DNA of 64,000 nucleotides from Macrotis lagotis (GCF_037893015.1 NC_133661.1:221172299-221236298); one strand, 5' to 3'. Counted from the stretch's first letter, positions 44,641 through 56,640 are shown. Made by a program: numbers and translations. The notes: a model not told the origin generated them from the letters alone.

Positions 44641-46610
44641 TAATAATTATATTTCTGGGTTTCTAAGAATAGAGTTTGGTTGATAGCAAACTTTAACCTA
44701 GATACTAAAAAAGGTCTCCTGATTATCAAGTCAGGAGATTGAAACTGAAAAAAAAAATCTTTGAGACAATTCCCTCAATTACAACTGTCTTCTTAATCCC
44801 AACAAGAGTCTCCCTCTCAGCCTATACTTTGCTTTTAAGGTATTTTAAGTTATTAAAGAAATATTAATGTGTTAATGTACTTTTGTTTTGCTCTTCCATA
44901 AGGTCAAAACCTCTGATACTATTTGTCCTTGATTAGGACAAACTCTGGGAAGGTTAGCACATTTCTACTACTGAAACAATTGGGATTTCCTTGGTTTGAC
45001 AGCTGGCTGGCTTCCACTATCCAGAAAATTCTTATATTCAATTGGAATCCTAATAATATTTTAGGCTTGAATGGACTTTTGGGCTCTTACTGTCCTAGAC
45101 CTAGATAACTATAAAATAGCTTTACTAGTAAATCCATAGAAAAGCTCCCTTCAATAGAGGCTGTCATCACTCTACCCATTTAACAAGGTGATTGTTGCTG
45201 TGCTTCTTCCTGGTATCTTAAGAGCACCTTTTTAGTCATGTATGAATGGCCATTGTGGATCTGATTATTTCCCACTCAAATTTCAATTGTTCATCTGGTA
45301 AGCCTATATAGAAATGCTGTGGCTAAGACCCTTAGATAAGCCTAATGGAATTAGGGTGGGAACTCTTCCAGAAGATAGGATCAACTTACTCTTGATTTTG
45401 GTCAAAAAGACTGAGAGGCCATGGAGATAGAGTAGATTAAGAGAAAAAATTCATTTCTTTTAGGAAATTCACTTTGTCTGTGCAGATTCCCTTTAGGGAA
45501 TTCCCTTCAAGCCAGCAACTGGAGCACATTTTTACAGGGGAGATAGTTACACCTCATCAGAGTCACATAGAAAAGGCAAAGAATGATCCCCCAGTTGAGA
45601 CCTCTAGTCAATTTAATAGCCTTTGCAATAGTAAGTTTCCTGAACTTCTCCAGGCTAAAGGAACTCAACCAAAGTGATGAAAGCCTTTGGGAAAAACCAA
45701 AGCAAGAAATTATAGAATGTCCCCTTAAATCATAGCCTCACTATCCATTTAATTGATGACTAATTAGGCTGTTAATTAACTGTTCCCCTCTCTCATACAC
45801 ACAGAGAATAAGAAAATAAATAAAATGATGAGAGGGAAGTAACATATCACTTGATGTAACATACTAGTATAAATGGAGTCAGGGAAAGATCAGTAAAGAG
45901 CAAAAAGAAAATGGAGAAAAAACCTAGATAGTACCAAAACTAAAAAAAAAATCTAAATGAATTTTTCTTAATTGGAAAACAAAATAAAAGGCACAAACTT
46001 CACATCAGTTATGATCCAGGAAACATTGAAAAGAAAATGTGTTAGACATTTCATCTGAGGACTTCAGAGAAATTTTTCTAGAGTGAATAAGAATAGGGAA
46101 TGATATATGATTTAACAATCGTCATAAGAGAAATTTAATCATTATTCACACATGCTTATAAATGCTAAAAGATAACATTTTAAAGACAAAACAATTATTC
46201 TATTAGTGAAATAAAAATAAAATTTACTAGATAGAAATAACAAATATAAGAATTCATATATGTTAAAAATAAAAAAATCTCAAAATTATAAAACTATAAA
46301 CTGTGAGTACATAATACAAAATTACATATCTCAATACAAAATTACACATCTCAAAAATTGGACCACAATTTGAAAACTGAGGGATTTATTTTATAGACAA
46401 AACTCAAATGTTATAAGCACAAATCTATAATTAATGCCATGAGAAAATGAAATTCAAGATAACTTGATATGATTAACAAAAATCTTGTCAGATTTTAAAG
46501 CATTTTACTATTATAGTAAGCTATTTATAGAAATAGAGATGGATATATGGACAGTTATAAGGCTCTTAAGAATGGAAAAAAAATTACTTGAGTATTAGAT
46601 AGGATGTTAC
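44641..46610. other. Long unrecognised interval
   Basis: Two plus-strand open pieces (44,923-45,108 and 45,474-45,677, each about 60 codons) lie here. The first has a Trp-rich then hydrophobic character (FPWFDSWLASTIQKILI) that could be a retroviral TM remnant, but no CX6CC or heptad precedes it. From 45,950 the sequence is strongly AT-rich. Confidence 0.25.
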
Positions 46611-46614
46611 TGGT

Positions 46615-46777
46615 CTTAATCTTTTTTTTCCCCCTCATGGTAATGGCGTCAAGTGACTTGCCCAAGGTCACAGAGCAAGTAAGAATCAAATTTCCCAAGG
46701 CTAAATCTGAACTCCAGTCCTCTTGACTCCAGGGCTGATGCTCTACCAACTATACCACCTATACCACAGGGTAGCTA
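46615..46777 (-). repeat. tRNA-derived SINE, older
   Basis: 'taatggcgtcaagtgacttg', 'cccaaggtcacagagcaagt', 'tgactccagggctgatgctc', 'actataccacctataccaca'. Diverged reverse copy. Confidence 0.8.
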
Positions 46778-48084
46778 CCCCTGATGATCTTAATATTAAG
46801 GTTAGCTTAAAGAAAATAGAGTGATGGTGGGTACCCCGTCTTCAACATCTTCAAAACAGAACTCCCATCGCTGAAATCAATTCACTTGATGCTAGGAGGT
46901 GGATGCTATTATTATCCACATTTTATTGGTGGGGCACAGGGGCCCTGTCCACAATTCCAAGGTAGAGAAGAGTGCTTTACAGTTGCTCAGGGACTGGAAC
47001 ACAGTCAGTGACCACTGGGTTCAAACCACTATGGATGAACTTGCAGAACCCCAGATGTAACTCTGAAAAAAAGCTGAATTATAGTATAGTCATCCTATTT
47101 TTAATATAGATTGGGAGATCCTATATATTGTTTTCATTTTTAGATTTGCTCTTTTCAAGATCTCCTCCTCTGCCTCTCTGACATGTATGAGAGGCCATTG
47201 TTTACAAAAATAGGGGGTTTCTGGGTAATAGGAGCAAATTAGTAATTTAATGGATAGATTTTTAGAGTCTCCCCAAATTCTGTCAGACAAGATCCAACCC
47301 CATGCATCCTGAAGAGCATTTAGAATTGTCATTCCTAGGTCTATGGTGTGAAGTTTTAAAATCTGAATTGTGTATTGTGCCTATGGTGACAAAAGACTTA
47401 ATTCTCTGTGTAAGTTAATTTGGAATTGTCCTTAAATGGATTGGAATCACCTTGTAAGCAATGGGTTTGCTCTGTTTACTTGTAGCCACACACTACCACA
47501 GCCCCTCACCATATGGTTCCTCTCTCTACTGGAGTCACTATATCCTTATATATGGGTATACTGCCCATAGGAACATAATTTTAGTTGCCTATATTTTTAA
47601 AGGTATTTGGATTTTTTTTTTGAAAAAACAGAGATAATATATTTTTTGTGCAATTTTCATTTAGAATTTCTCGAAATAAAGCTCTGAAAAAATAGGCTAT
47701 TTGTTTTGTTTTTCATAAGTGCAGTGATTCTCTGAAACAGTCTATTGTGTTTCAAATGAACCTACTTGACTTTGTCTTTAAACTCAAATCACTCTAGACT
47801 TTCACTGAATGCCCAAGAATAACCTCCAATCTAAACCTCTTTGGTTCACTCCAGGTTTTGATGGCTTAGAATGAATGTAAAATAGTAATTGATTAGTTCT
47901 GACCAGAAACAGGGTCCTTCCTTCTGACACTGATATTTGAGCGACCATAAATTAGTTCATCTTCTGTCTCAATTCATACCCAGCCCATTGTAATTGAAGG
48001 TGTGTTACCTCAGATAACCTGAGACCTGAGAAAATCTTAATTTAGAAAGACAAACCCTGTCTCTTAGGCTTACTCTAGTCATCT
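46778..48084. other. Unrecognised interval
   Basis: A MIR-like patch may lie at 46,880-47,000. Nothing else recognised. Confidence 0.25.
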
Positions 48085-48215
48085 TAACTTTTGTCTTGAC
48101 ACAGGACTTCAAAGATTCTGGGGAAGTGAATGAGGTTGATGACTTTGCACAATTTGTTGAGAAATGACATCATGATGTCATTTTGAGAATAAAGGACAAT
48201 TGAACAGAATAACAT
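48085..48215 (+). repeat. SINE long-tail segment
   Basis: 'cttttgtcttgacacaggac', 'gaggttgatgactttgcaca', 'gacatcatgatgtcattttg', 'agaataaaggacaattgaac'. Headless copy of the long-tail SINE family. Confidence 0.6.
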
Positions 48216-48446
48216 ACATTATTTTATAATTTTAAATGAATCAGAATTGTAATAGAATTTGGGATAAAATGTGAATTATGATTTACCCAAAAGGGGAAGT
48301 ATGGATTAACAGCAAAATAGAAGCACACTTATTTGTGAAAAGGCAAGTAGGATAGAAATAACACCATCAAAGGAAGAAAAAAAATAAACTGATAATAGCA
48401 AAGATTAAACCTTTCACTCTGTTATAAATGAATGAAAAGAAAAACC

Positions 48447-48945
48447 TGCTAGAAAGAGGGAAAATTGTACCTTTTATTCACGAACCTTGCAAGATGCAGG
48501 TATCTCACCTGAGGCATGAATTGGTCTTGGAACAACAGGTAATTTATGGTCTTCAGAAACTCTTTCCCCTCCTTCTGGGATTTTCATAGTCTCTCAGAGT
48601 TCCAGTTACAATCTAAGAGGTCCACCCATTCCATGACATGCCCCAGTATGATCCTCCCCCACAGCATAGAAGGAATGATATGCTAATTAACACCAATTGT
48701 CACAGGGGGTGTGGGGTTAATGTTCAGTTACCTAATTGTGCAAACTCAGTTGCATTAGGTCAAGACCTCTAGGTCACTCTTGACCAGTTGAGAGCTGGTT
48801 TGGGGTTTGCTATTCCTGGAATTGTATTAGGAAAACTCTCCCAGTCTTGTGATTGGCCAGGCCATTCCCCCTTTGTAATGTATTCCCTAAGGGTTCCCCT
48901 CCACACCCAGTGAAGACCAACACCCTACATTCCACACACACTCTA
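48447..48945 (-). repeat. Candidate solo LTR
   Basis: On the minus strand it opens near TGTGTGGAATGTAGGG, continues with a C/G-richer U3-like region, carries AATAAA near 48,473 and ends near TCTAGCA (48,447). Composition differs from the AT-rich flanks. I found no target duplication, so the edges are uncertain. Confidence 0.4.
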
Positions 48946-49144
48946 AAAATAATCATGAAAACAATTTAAATTGTTTTATCTACTAATTATAGTGACAGGA
49001 TATATAGGATATATAAGTTAAGATTTAAAAAATTGTAGAGGTCAAGAAGGAAAAAAACACAATAAATTTATTATTCGTGATAAATAATGTGAATAATCTG
49101 AAATCTCAGTCAAAAATGAGCTGTGGAATGTATTAAAAAATAAA

Positions 49145-49575
49145 ACTCATCACAGTGCTTTTAGAAAGAAATTTTTACATAAACTCATATTTTATTTTTT
49201 CAATTACATATAAAAATTATTTTAAGGTTTTTAAAATTTTCAGTTCAAATTATTTTCTTCACATTCTTCCCTCACACTTCCTCGAGAAGGCTAGCAATTT
49301 GATAGAGATTATATGTGTGCAATTATGCAAAAAGGATATTTTTATGTTATTTTTGCTATTAAAAAAAAACCTATATCCTCCTACCCCTCCTCAAATTCAA
49401 GAAAGATAAGGTAAAAACAACAACAACAACTATATTGCACTCTGCATCCAGACTGGATCATATCTTTCTCTGGAGATGGATAGCATTTTAAATCATATAT
49501 CCTTCAGAGTTGTCTTGAATAGCTAAGTCATTCATGTTTGATCATAATACAATATTGCTGTTACTGCTATCTAGC
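49145..49575 (-). mobile_element. L1 3' UTR, left half
   Basis: 'cagttcaaattattttcttc', 'tctttctctggagatggata', 'catcatatccttcagag'-like words in antisense order. It stops at 49,575 and the same L1 continues at about 50,385. Confidence 0.65.
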
Positions 49576-49629
49576 CTCAGAGTAAGCACTGATAGTATCT
49601 GAATACAGACTGAAATAACTTTAAAAAAA

Positions 49630-49850
49630 AAATTCTTGAGATTTCTTTTTTTTTTGGGGGGGGGGGGTTAAGGAATCTGTATTTTCTTCCACAACAGACT
49701 ATTATGGAAAATTTATTCATGGCTACACATTTATGACCTATATCAAATTTCTTGCTTTCTCAAGGATAGTGGTGGTATGGGAGGTAGGGAATGAGTTTTA
49801 AAATATGCCGAAAATTGTTTTCTTATATGAGGAATATGGGGGTGTTTGGG
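49630..49850 (+). mobile_element. L1 3'-UTR end, opposite orientation
   Basis: T-run plus G-run, 'gtattttcttccacaacaga', 'attcatggctacacatttat' and 'ttgctttctcaaggatagtg' parallel 11,840-12,050 of L1-J on the plus strand. It lies inside a minus-strand L1, so it came in with a later insertion. Confidence 0.55.
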
Positions 49851-50290
49851 TTCCACAAGAATGTGAAGGGAGAATTGTTAGTTTACAAAGACTGGGGTCT
49901 ACCTGTATTGTTGCCTATGGGTAGGTATGTGAATCAAGACAAAAGACTCAGCTTCACCTGATCAAAAAAACCTGAGATTCAATTGTCCTTTATTTTCAAA
50001 ATGACATCATGAGTGTGATGTCATGACTTCTCAAATTCTAAGTTAACGAGGGTCTGCATCCTTCTCCTTTGCACATGCTCAAGGTTGTCCCTGTTCTTGC
50101 TCATTTGTATAATGAGCAGGACTAGGAAAATGTTTTGTATCAATTAGATTGTGACCCCAACCTATGACTGGCACAAAAGGGCAGGAACAAAGCCTTTGAA
50201 AGCGCATATAACATATAACATTTTGGGGTTATAGGACCCCTCTCCCTTTGAGTGTGCTTTTATATTAAGATGTCAATTAAAAAACTATTT
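49851..50290 (-). repeat. Unclassified repeat with embedded SINE tail
   Basis: Minus strand holds 'gacatcacactcatgatgtc' and 'aaaataaaggacaattgaat', the long-tail SINE words. The remaining 300 bases are unassigned. Confidence 0.4.
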
Positions 50291-50384
50291 TAATCACTCT
50301 GAACTAAGTATTCACAAGCCATTTATAACACACATACAACTGAGAAAAATACTAAATTAAAAAAAGACAATAGAAAAATATTAG

Positions 50385-51620
50385 TTATTACATATGTTCT
50401 TTCGTTTCTTTTCACTTTACTTTGCATCATCAGTTCATATAAGTTTTTCCTGCTTGTCATTTTTTTTTTAGATTTTTTTCAAGGCAATGGGGTTAAGTGG
50501 CTTTCCCAAGGCCACCAGATTTGAATCCAGGTACTCCTGACTCCAGGGCCAGTGCTTTATCCACCTAGCCACCTAGCTGCCCCCTGCTCATCATTTCTTA
50601 TAAGGTAATTCAAACAAAATACTATAATATAACTTGTTCAGTATTTCCCCAATTGATAATTATTTCCTCAATTTTTGAATTCCTTGACACTACTAAAAGA
50701 GCTGCTATCTTTGTACATAAGCATCTTTTTTCTTTTATGGGACACAGATATACTACTGGACTTACTAGATCAAAGAATGTGAAGATTTTCATAGTTATTT
50801 GGTTAAAGTTACAAACTGCTCTCCAGAATGATTAGATTTGTTCTTAACTCCATGAAAAATGCTTTAATACCTAATTTTCCCACATCCCCTTGAACTTTTG
50901 TCATCTTTCTTTTCTGTTATATCAATTTGATCAGTTTTAAGAGGCACCTCAAAGTTGTTTTTACTTGTAGTTCTCTAATCAATAGAGATTACTGCATTGT
51001 TTTCTTGTGACTACAGTTTTGATTTCTTGTTCTGAAAACTGCTGATTCATATTCTTTGGCCATTTATCAACTGGGAAATGATTTATGTTCTTATAAATTT
51101 AATTCTGTTCTCTATATACTTGAGAAATGAGACCTTTGTCAGAGAAATTTGCTGTAAAAATTATCACCCAGTTTTCTATTTTTTTTATAATCTTTCCTAT
51201 AGGGGTTTTGATGTGTAAAACATTTTAAATTTAAGGAAATTAAAATTATACATTTTACATACTGTAGTGCTCTCTCTGTATTGTTTTGTCCTAAATTCTC
51301 CCCCCTATCCATAGACTGAGAGGCAAAATATTCCATTTTTTACTAAAATGTTTATATATAATAATTTATGTCTAAATAAGGCATTCATTTGATTCTTATC
51401 TTGGACTATTGTGTGAGATGTTGGTGTCAATCAAGTTCTTACCAAACAGCTTTCCAATTTTCCCAATAATTTTTGTCAAATAGTGAGTTCTTGCCCTCAA
51501 AGCTTAGATTTTTGCATTTGTCATACAGCATATTACTATGGTCACTTATTACTACTGTGTATTGCTTTCAGAAACATTTAATACAAGACTATTTAACTTG
51601 ATCAAAATTTTGAGGTTTAT
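50385..51620 (-). mobile_element. L1 3' portion, right half
   Basis: 'actttgcatcatcagttcat', 'gttcagtatttccccaattg', 'ctactggacttactagatca' (ORF2 end) and RT-side sequence up to about 51,620. Old and stop-rich. A SINE interrupts it. Confidence 0.7.
50461..50583 (-). repeat. tRNA-derived SINE, partly deleted
   Basis: T-run, 'tttttcaaggcaatggggtt', 'gtggctttcccaaggccacc', 'tactcctgactccagggcca', 'ccacctagctgcccc'. The segment between 'ccac' and the B box is missing, a deletion of about 25 bases. Confidence 0.9.
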
Positions 51621-51866
51621 CTATAATATACTATACAACTTCCAGTTGAAAATAAACTAGTGGCAATATTCAAGGAATTTAACTAAAAATATTGAATGAA
51701 GCAAATGAGTACATTTTATAATTGGTATAAGAAGAAGATGAGCAATTTTCGGTCCAAGACACACAAAATAGTTTGACAGTTAAACTCATAAAATTAAATA
51801 TTTTAATGCATATTTTCAAAGAATGACTTTAATTCTACAACAAATAATAATCCTCTGAGATTAGCA

Positions 51867-51872
51867 TTTAAT
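51867..51872 (-). terminator. Candidate poly(A) signal of the host gene
   Basis: Minus-strand ATTAAA lies about 136 bases after the stop codon of the exon at 52,008-52,190. Other ATTAAA words occur further on; no canonical AATAAA is nearer. Confidence 0.3.
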
Positions 51873-52007
51873 TTACATATTTCATCAAGAATCCTTATAT
51901 AGCATACAATGAAAAGATTAAAAATAAAAGTTTAAAAAGAATAATTGTGCCAACTGTTTTGTGTATATTAGTCACTTTTCTCATGTAGATAATTTCTCTG
52001 CAGTTAT

Positions 52008-52190
52008 TCAAAAAATATCAAGTGTGTACCTTCTTATTTTCTTTAACTTTCTTTTAAATGGCTTCCACACTTTAATACCATACAATTCTAACATAGATAT
52101 TGAAAAAATGAGGCCCCCCAGAACGCCAGATGCGGTAATGGCAATAAGAATTCTTCCTGGAAATGGCTGTGGTACATCATCTACATAAAT
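52008..52190 (-). CDS. Last coding exon of a host membrane-protein gene (possibly a CatSper auxiliary subunit)
   Basis: Minus strand: acceptor with pyrimidine tract ending TTTCTGTTTCAG just above 52,190, then 61 in-phase codons to TGA (52,010-52,008). It encodes a short pre-membrane stretch (IYVDDVPQPFPGR), one hydrophobic helix (ILIAITASGVLGGLIFSISM) and a basic tail (KVWKPFKRKLKKIRR) ending YTLDIF. That is a type I single-pass C-terminus with positive-inside charge. Phase 0 joins it exactly to the exon at 58,166-58,240. The layout (beta-rich ectodomain end, acidic 'VDD' linker, one helix, short tail) resembles CatSper beta/epsilon-type subunits of the sperm calcium channel; that identity is a guess. 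The exon itself is well supported. No repeat overlaps it. Confidence 0.7.
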   Translation of the reverse strand: MYVDDVPQPFPGRILIAITASGVLGGLIFSISMLELYGIKVWKPFKRKLKKIRRYTLDIF

Positions 52191-52804
52191 CTGAAACAGA
52201 AAGAAAAGGCCTTTAACATCACTAACTTAAGCCATTGCTTTCCTCTAGGGTCTCACTTATCTAATGTGCTAATAAATGAAATTGATATAGTTTGTAAGTT
52301 TGTTTTTCTTTTTTTTTTTAGATCTATGTTTTATAGACCTAAAATCTAATCTGAAAACGAATCAACACCAAATTTAGGAATATTTGTCTACAATGTTCTC
52401 CAAAAATTCTCTGCTACACAAGAGACAGGCTATAAGGGACAAGATTTATGTTTTCTGTCCATAGAGACACTACACCTGTTGGTTGAGAGGCCTGGAAGCA
52501 GGACCAAACAAAAGGTGAAAACCAGGTACCTTTGTAGTTTTGGGATGCCTAGCCTATAAAGGAGGACAATAATACTTTGCACATTTCCCTATTCATGAGA
52601 CAAAGAAGTGGAAATCCTTAACTCCTTTGTAAAATCTCCTCCTTTCTTTCTGAGGGGTCTTGTGCATGCTGGAGCAAAAAGGGAATAGGGAGGAATTTTC
52701 CATCCAAAGGGAAGCTCAGAAGAGGAAAGGAGAAAGAACTAGTATTACTATCTTACCATGAATAGAATTTAGCCTGTTTGCATTTTTAAAAATGCTACAG
52801 CAGT

Positions 52805-52905
52805 AATTATATATATATGTATACATATATATATATGTATATATATGTATACATATATATATATATATGTATATATATGACATATATATATATATATATA
52901 TGTCA
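52805..52905. repeat. AT-rich palindromic microsatellite
   Basis: (TA)n interleaved with TATACATATA / TATGTATA units, strongly self-complementary. It could form a long hairpin or cruciform. Confidence 0.9.
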
Positions 52906-53014
52906 GTGTTTGAATCAAACCAGAAAGAGAGTAAGAAAGGGTAACGATAGTACTAAAATCTAGAAATTTCTATTTTTCACATGGAATTCTGGACTAGGAT
53001 TTAGGGTAGCAGTA

Positions 53015-53112
53015 CTTCTGAGTCAAATGCATAATTCTTTCTCATAAGTCAAGGCATCACCTTCAATGATGTCATTGGTTCTCTTTGACAATGGAAAACC
53101 GACAACAAGAAG
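53015..53112 (+). repeat. SINE long-tail segment
   Basis: 'cataagtcaaggcatcacct', 'aatgatgtcattggttctct', 'gacaatggaaaaccgacaac'. Headless copy of the long-tail SINE. Confidence 0.55.
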
Positions 53113-53860
53113 TCCTGTGGCAATATCTTTTCCCTCAAATTCTTCCCCCATGTCTGACCTTCCCTACTGCAAAGGGAACTATCATTACCCCAGATTCTCA
53201 GGACCACAATCTTAATATAATTATGGATTCTTTTCACTCTTTCCATATGTGTGATTTGCTACCAGATCTTTTTGCTATCATCTCTTTCTCTATATACACA
53301 CAGTCTTATGCTAATATAATCTTCTAACTAGCTTCATCCTTCCTCATGTATCTTCCCAATATAGTATATCCTCTACTCAGTTGTCAAGATAATTTTCCCT
53401 CTAAGGTTTAGAAATGACCATGTCACTACCCTGTTCCAGGTGCTACAAGGGTCCTCTATCTAGTATCAAATATGTAATTTTTTTCTTTAATATCTATAAT
53501 TAAATTCATAGCATGGTAATTTCCTACCATTCTTATCTTCTAACATCCTATTTCCCTCCACATACTTTACAACTAATGAAATCTACTTGAAATTCCTCTA
53601 ACACTTGACTCCCACCTCTGTATATTTGTTCCAGTTGTCTTGAATGTCTTGAATGCTTTGCCCCCTTCCCTCTCACTATAGCTTATGTCAAAACACATCA
53701 AATTCCACCCTCTGTAAAAGGTTTTTTCCTCCTAATCCACTTCCAAACCCCTCCCCCAAAATAGCCAGTTACCAGTGCAATGTAAAATATTGCATGCTCC
53801 TAATTATTTAAAATTATCTTGGGATAATATCCTTAAGATCTCTATTATATGTTCTTTCGA
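53113..53860 (+). mobile_element. L2/CR1-like 3' region
   Basis: Order of words fits an old L2: 'aaatgaccatgtcactaccc', 'tgctacaagggtcctctatc', 'gtcttgaatgctttgccccc', 'catcaaattccaccctctgt', 'aaggttttttcctcctaatc'. No open frame remains. Confidence 0.5.
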
Positions 53861-54230
53861 GTAATTTAATTTGAGTTGGGGAGAAAGCAACATTCATTTC
53901 TTTTAAATTCTCGGTTTTTCTAGGATGTTCTACTCTTTGCTATGATTTTGACTTTGATTTCACACTCTTATTGATAAGGATAGCAAAAGGTTTAACATTT
54001 TTCTTAGTCTTTTCAAATAATAAGCTTTTAGCTTCTATCAATCAGTTCTATAATACTTATTTCCCTATTCATTTTCACACTAATTTCAAAGACAAAGTTT
54101 TGTACTTATTGGAAATTGTGTTTATTTGAAAATTTTAATTTAATAAACTTTTAATATGTATTTAATTGCATGTTAAATTTATATTTCATTAATATGAGTT
54201 CCAATTGGCAAAAAGGACAAAATCTTCAAA
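53861..54230. other. Unrecognised interval
   Basis: AT-rich, nothing recognised. Confidence 0.3.
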
Positions 54231-54234
54231 TAGT

Positions 54235-54650
54235 CATTGTTAGGGAATCTTGAGAAAGAAAGGCAGGCAGACTGATACCTTGGTGAACCTGTGAGTTGAA
54301 TAACCATTCTGGAAAGAAATTTGGAATAAATGCTAAGAAAGTAATTATGTCCATACTGTTTGAGACAGAGAACTTACTTCCAAATAGACTAAGAATATCA
54401 AAAGAAGAAAGAAAGGTCCTATGTACATCAAACATTCTTAGAAGCACTTTTTTTTTCTAACAACAAAAAAAGTAGAAACAAAGTAAATACCATTAATTGT
54501 GCTGAAATAATGACTAGTAGAATTCAGAAACACTTGGAAATATTGCTAATACAAAGTGAAGGTGCAAAGTGAAATAACCAGGAGGTAAAATACACAATGA
54601 TTACAACAACATTCAATAAAAAAGAAACTGTGAAAAATTAGTGTGTAGAC
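54235..54650 (+). mobile_element. Old L1 ORF2-end/3'-UTR fragment
   Basis: 'gtgagttgaataaccattct', 'ggaaagaaatttggaataaa' and 'aagaagaaagaaaggtccta' follow the L1 3' order seen at 11,185-11,330, with many substitutions. Confidence 0.5.
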
Positions 54651-54725
54651 TACATATACATATATATGTATGGATACATATATATGTATGGATACATATA
54701 TATGTATACACAATACACATATACC
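54650..54725. repeat. (ATATATGTATGGATAC)n tandem repeat
   Basis: About four units of a 16-base AT-rich repeat. Confidence 0.85.
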
Positions 54726-55009
54726 AATCAATAATACAAATCCAAAACTAATACAACAAGTAAAAACTAATTATGTCACACCAACAGTAAATGATAACAG
54801 GGTAAATTAGATTAGACTCATTTTTAAGCACAGCCTTGACCTTGCCTTCAAGGTGTTATCCAAGAAGAAGAATGCATGGTGCAGGGAGGAAGAAATTAGG
54901 CAACTTAAAATAGAGAGGGAAGACATGTCAAATATTTGTGGTTACAGGCAAAATTTGTATATTAGTGATTTAAGTAGTCCTGTTGTTCCTGTTTACTTTA
55001 GTGTGGCTT

Positions 55010-55332
55010 AAAAGATAGAGTACTAGATTTGGAATAATGTTCAACTCCAACTTGAGACATTTGCTTATCAGTAAAATGAGGAGTGTTATTATTGTTCATT
55101 AGTCATATCTGATTCTCTGTAAACCCATCTGGGATTTTCTTGACAAAGATACTTAAGTAATTTTTCATTTCCTACTCCAGCTCATTTTAATTTTGAGGAA
55201 GCTAAGGCAAACATGTTTAAGTGACTTGACCAAGGTCATATAGCTACTACGTATCTGAGATCAGATTTGAAGTCTAGATCCTGATTCTAAGTCCAGAATT
55301 TTATCTACTGTACCACCTAAATGCCTGAAAAT
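55010..55332 (-). repeat. CORE-SINE of the MON1/MIR type
   Basis: 'tctgggattttcttgacaaa', 'tcctactccagctcatttta', 'ttgaggaagctaaggcaaac', 'aagtgacttgaccaaggtca', 'ctgtaccacctaaatgcc'. The 'ctccagctcatttta' CORE word and a reversed tRNA head are diagnostic. Confidence 0.75.
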
Positions 55333-55404
55333 GAAAATATGATGCCTTTAGCACATGCTTCACAGCATAGTTGTAGGAGACAAATTAGCATGTAAAGATA
55401 TTTA

Positions 55405-55766
55405 AGTGCTATTGTTGCTGTTCAGGCATTCAGTCAAGTCCAACTTCACAATCAGCCCTTCTATCTTCCAATATCTTGCAAAATCTGTCCCAGATCCTGT
55501 TTGTTGCCTTCATGATACTATCTATCCATCTCATCCTTTACCATCCCCTTTTCTTTTTTGCCTTTTGGATCTTTTTTCAGTGAGTCCCATCTTCTCACTA
55601 TGTGACCAAAATATTTAAGTTCCAACTTCAGAACATGACCTTCCATGAATAGACTGAATTATCTGATTTGATCTCCTTGTTGTCTAAGATTTGTCATAAC
55701 TATCCTTTTGAGGAGCAAGAAAGATCTTTTTAAATTTCATGAGCCCCAGGACCAGCTGGCAAATGT

Positions 55767-55819
<53 letters not shown>

Positions 55820-56640
55820 TGTATGCATTAAACTTCAGGTAGGTTTTTAAGCTTTGTTCTTTCATCCTCAAGATGCTTCGTAACTCTACTTTCTACCATC
55901 AGAGTGGAATCATCTGCATATTTAAGATTCTTTATATTTCTACTGGTCATCTTAATTCTTGTTTTTGATTCATCCAGTCTGGCATTTCACATGATATATT
56001 CTGCATATAAGTTAAATAAGGGGACAATAAACAGTCTTGTCATATTCTTTTTCGAATCTTAAACCAGTTCGTTGTCTGGTTCTAACTACTGTTTCTTGTC
56101 CTGCATGCACGTTCCTCAGGAGACAAGTAAAATGATCTGATACTCCCATATTTTTGAGGATTTGTCACATTTTGATATTCATACAATCAATAGCTTTAGT
56201 GTAGTCAATGAAGAAGAAATAGATATTCTTCTGGAATTCCCTTGCTTTCTTCATAATTTTAAAGTTGAAAATTTTGTTTCTAGATTGTCTTCCATTTCAA
56301 AAACCAACCTGCTCTTCTGGTAAGTCTCAATTCAAATATTACTGAAAGCTATATCTTGCAGGATCTTGGATAACCTTGATGGCACATGAAATTAGCACAA
56401 TGTGCATTTCCTTTGGAATTGGGATCTCTTTAATGCAGTACATAGTAAATAAGAGAAATAGACTATATCTTGATGGATTCTGTAGTCTATCTTTATTTCA
56501 CTGGTTGCTATGGCCAAAAACTCAATGAAAGTAGAAGAAGTAGAAAAGTGTCGGCAATAGAGACATCAATCATATGGTCTATGAGAGCTTTGTGCCCCAA
56601 ACCAGAAAACTAATTTATGAAAATTTATGGACATTAAAAC
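55405..56640 (-). mobile_element. BovB-like RTE retrotransposon remnant
   Basis: Plus-strand words in antisense order match BovB as known in ruminants and squamates: 'cattcagtcaagtccaactt', 'atctatccatctcatccttt', 'gtgaccaaaatatttaagtt', 'tctgcatataagttaaataa', 'cagtcttgtcatattctttt', 'tagtgtagtcaatgaagaag', 'gatattcttctggaattccc', 'aaccaacctgctcttctggt'. These correspond to the RT and C-terminal portion, whose coding strand is minus. Frames are all broken. A TG microsatellite lies inside. Confidence 0.8.
55765..55818. repeat. (TG)n microsatellite
   Basis: About 25 GT units within the BovB-like element. Confidence 0.95.
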
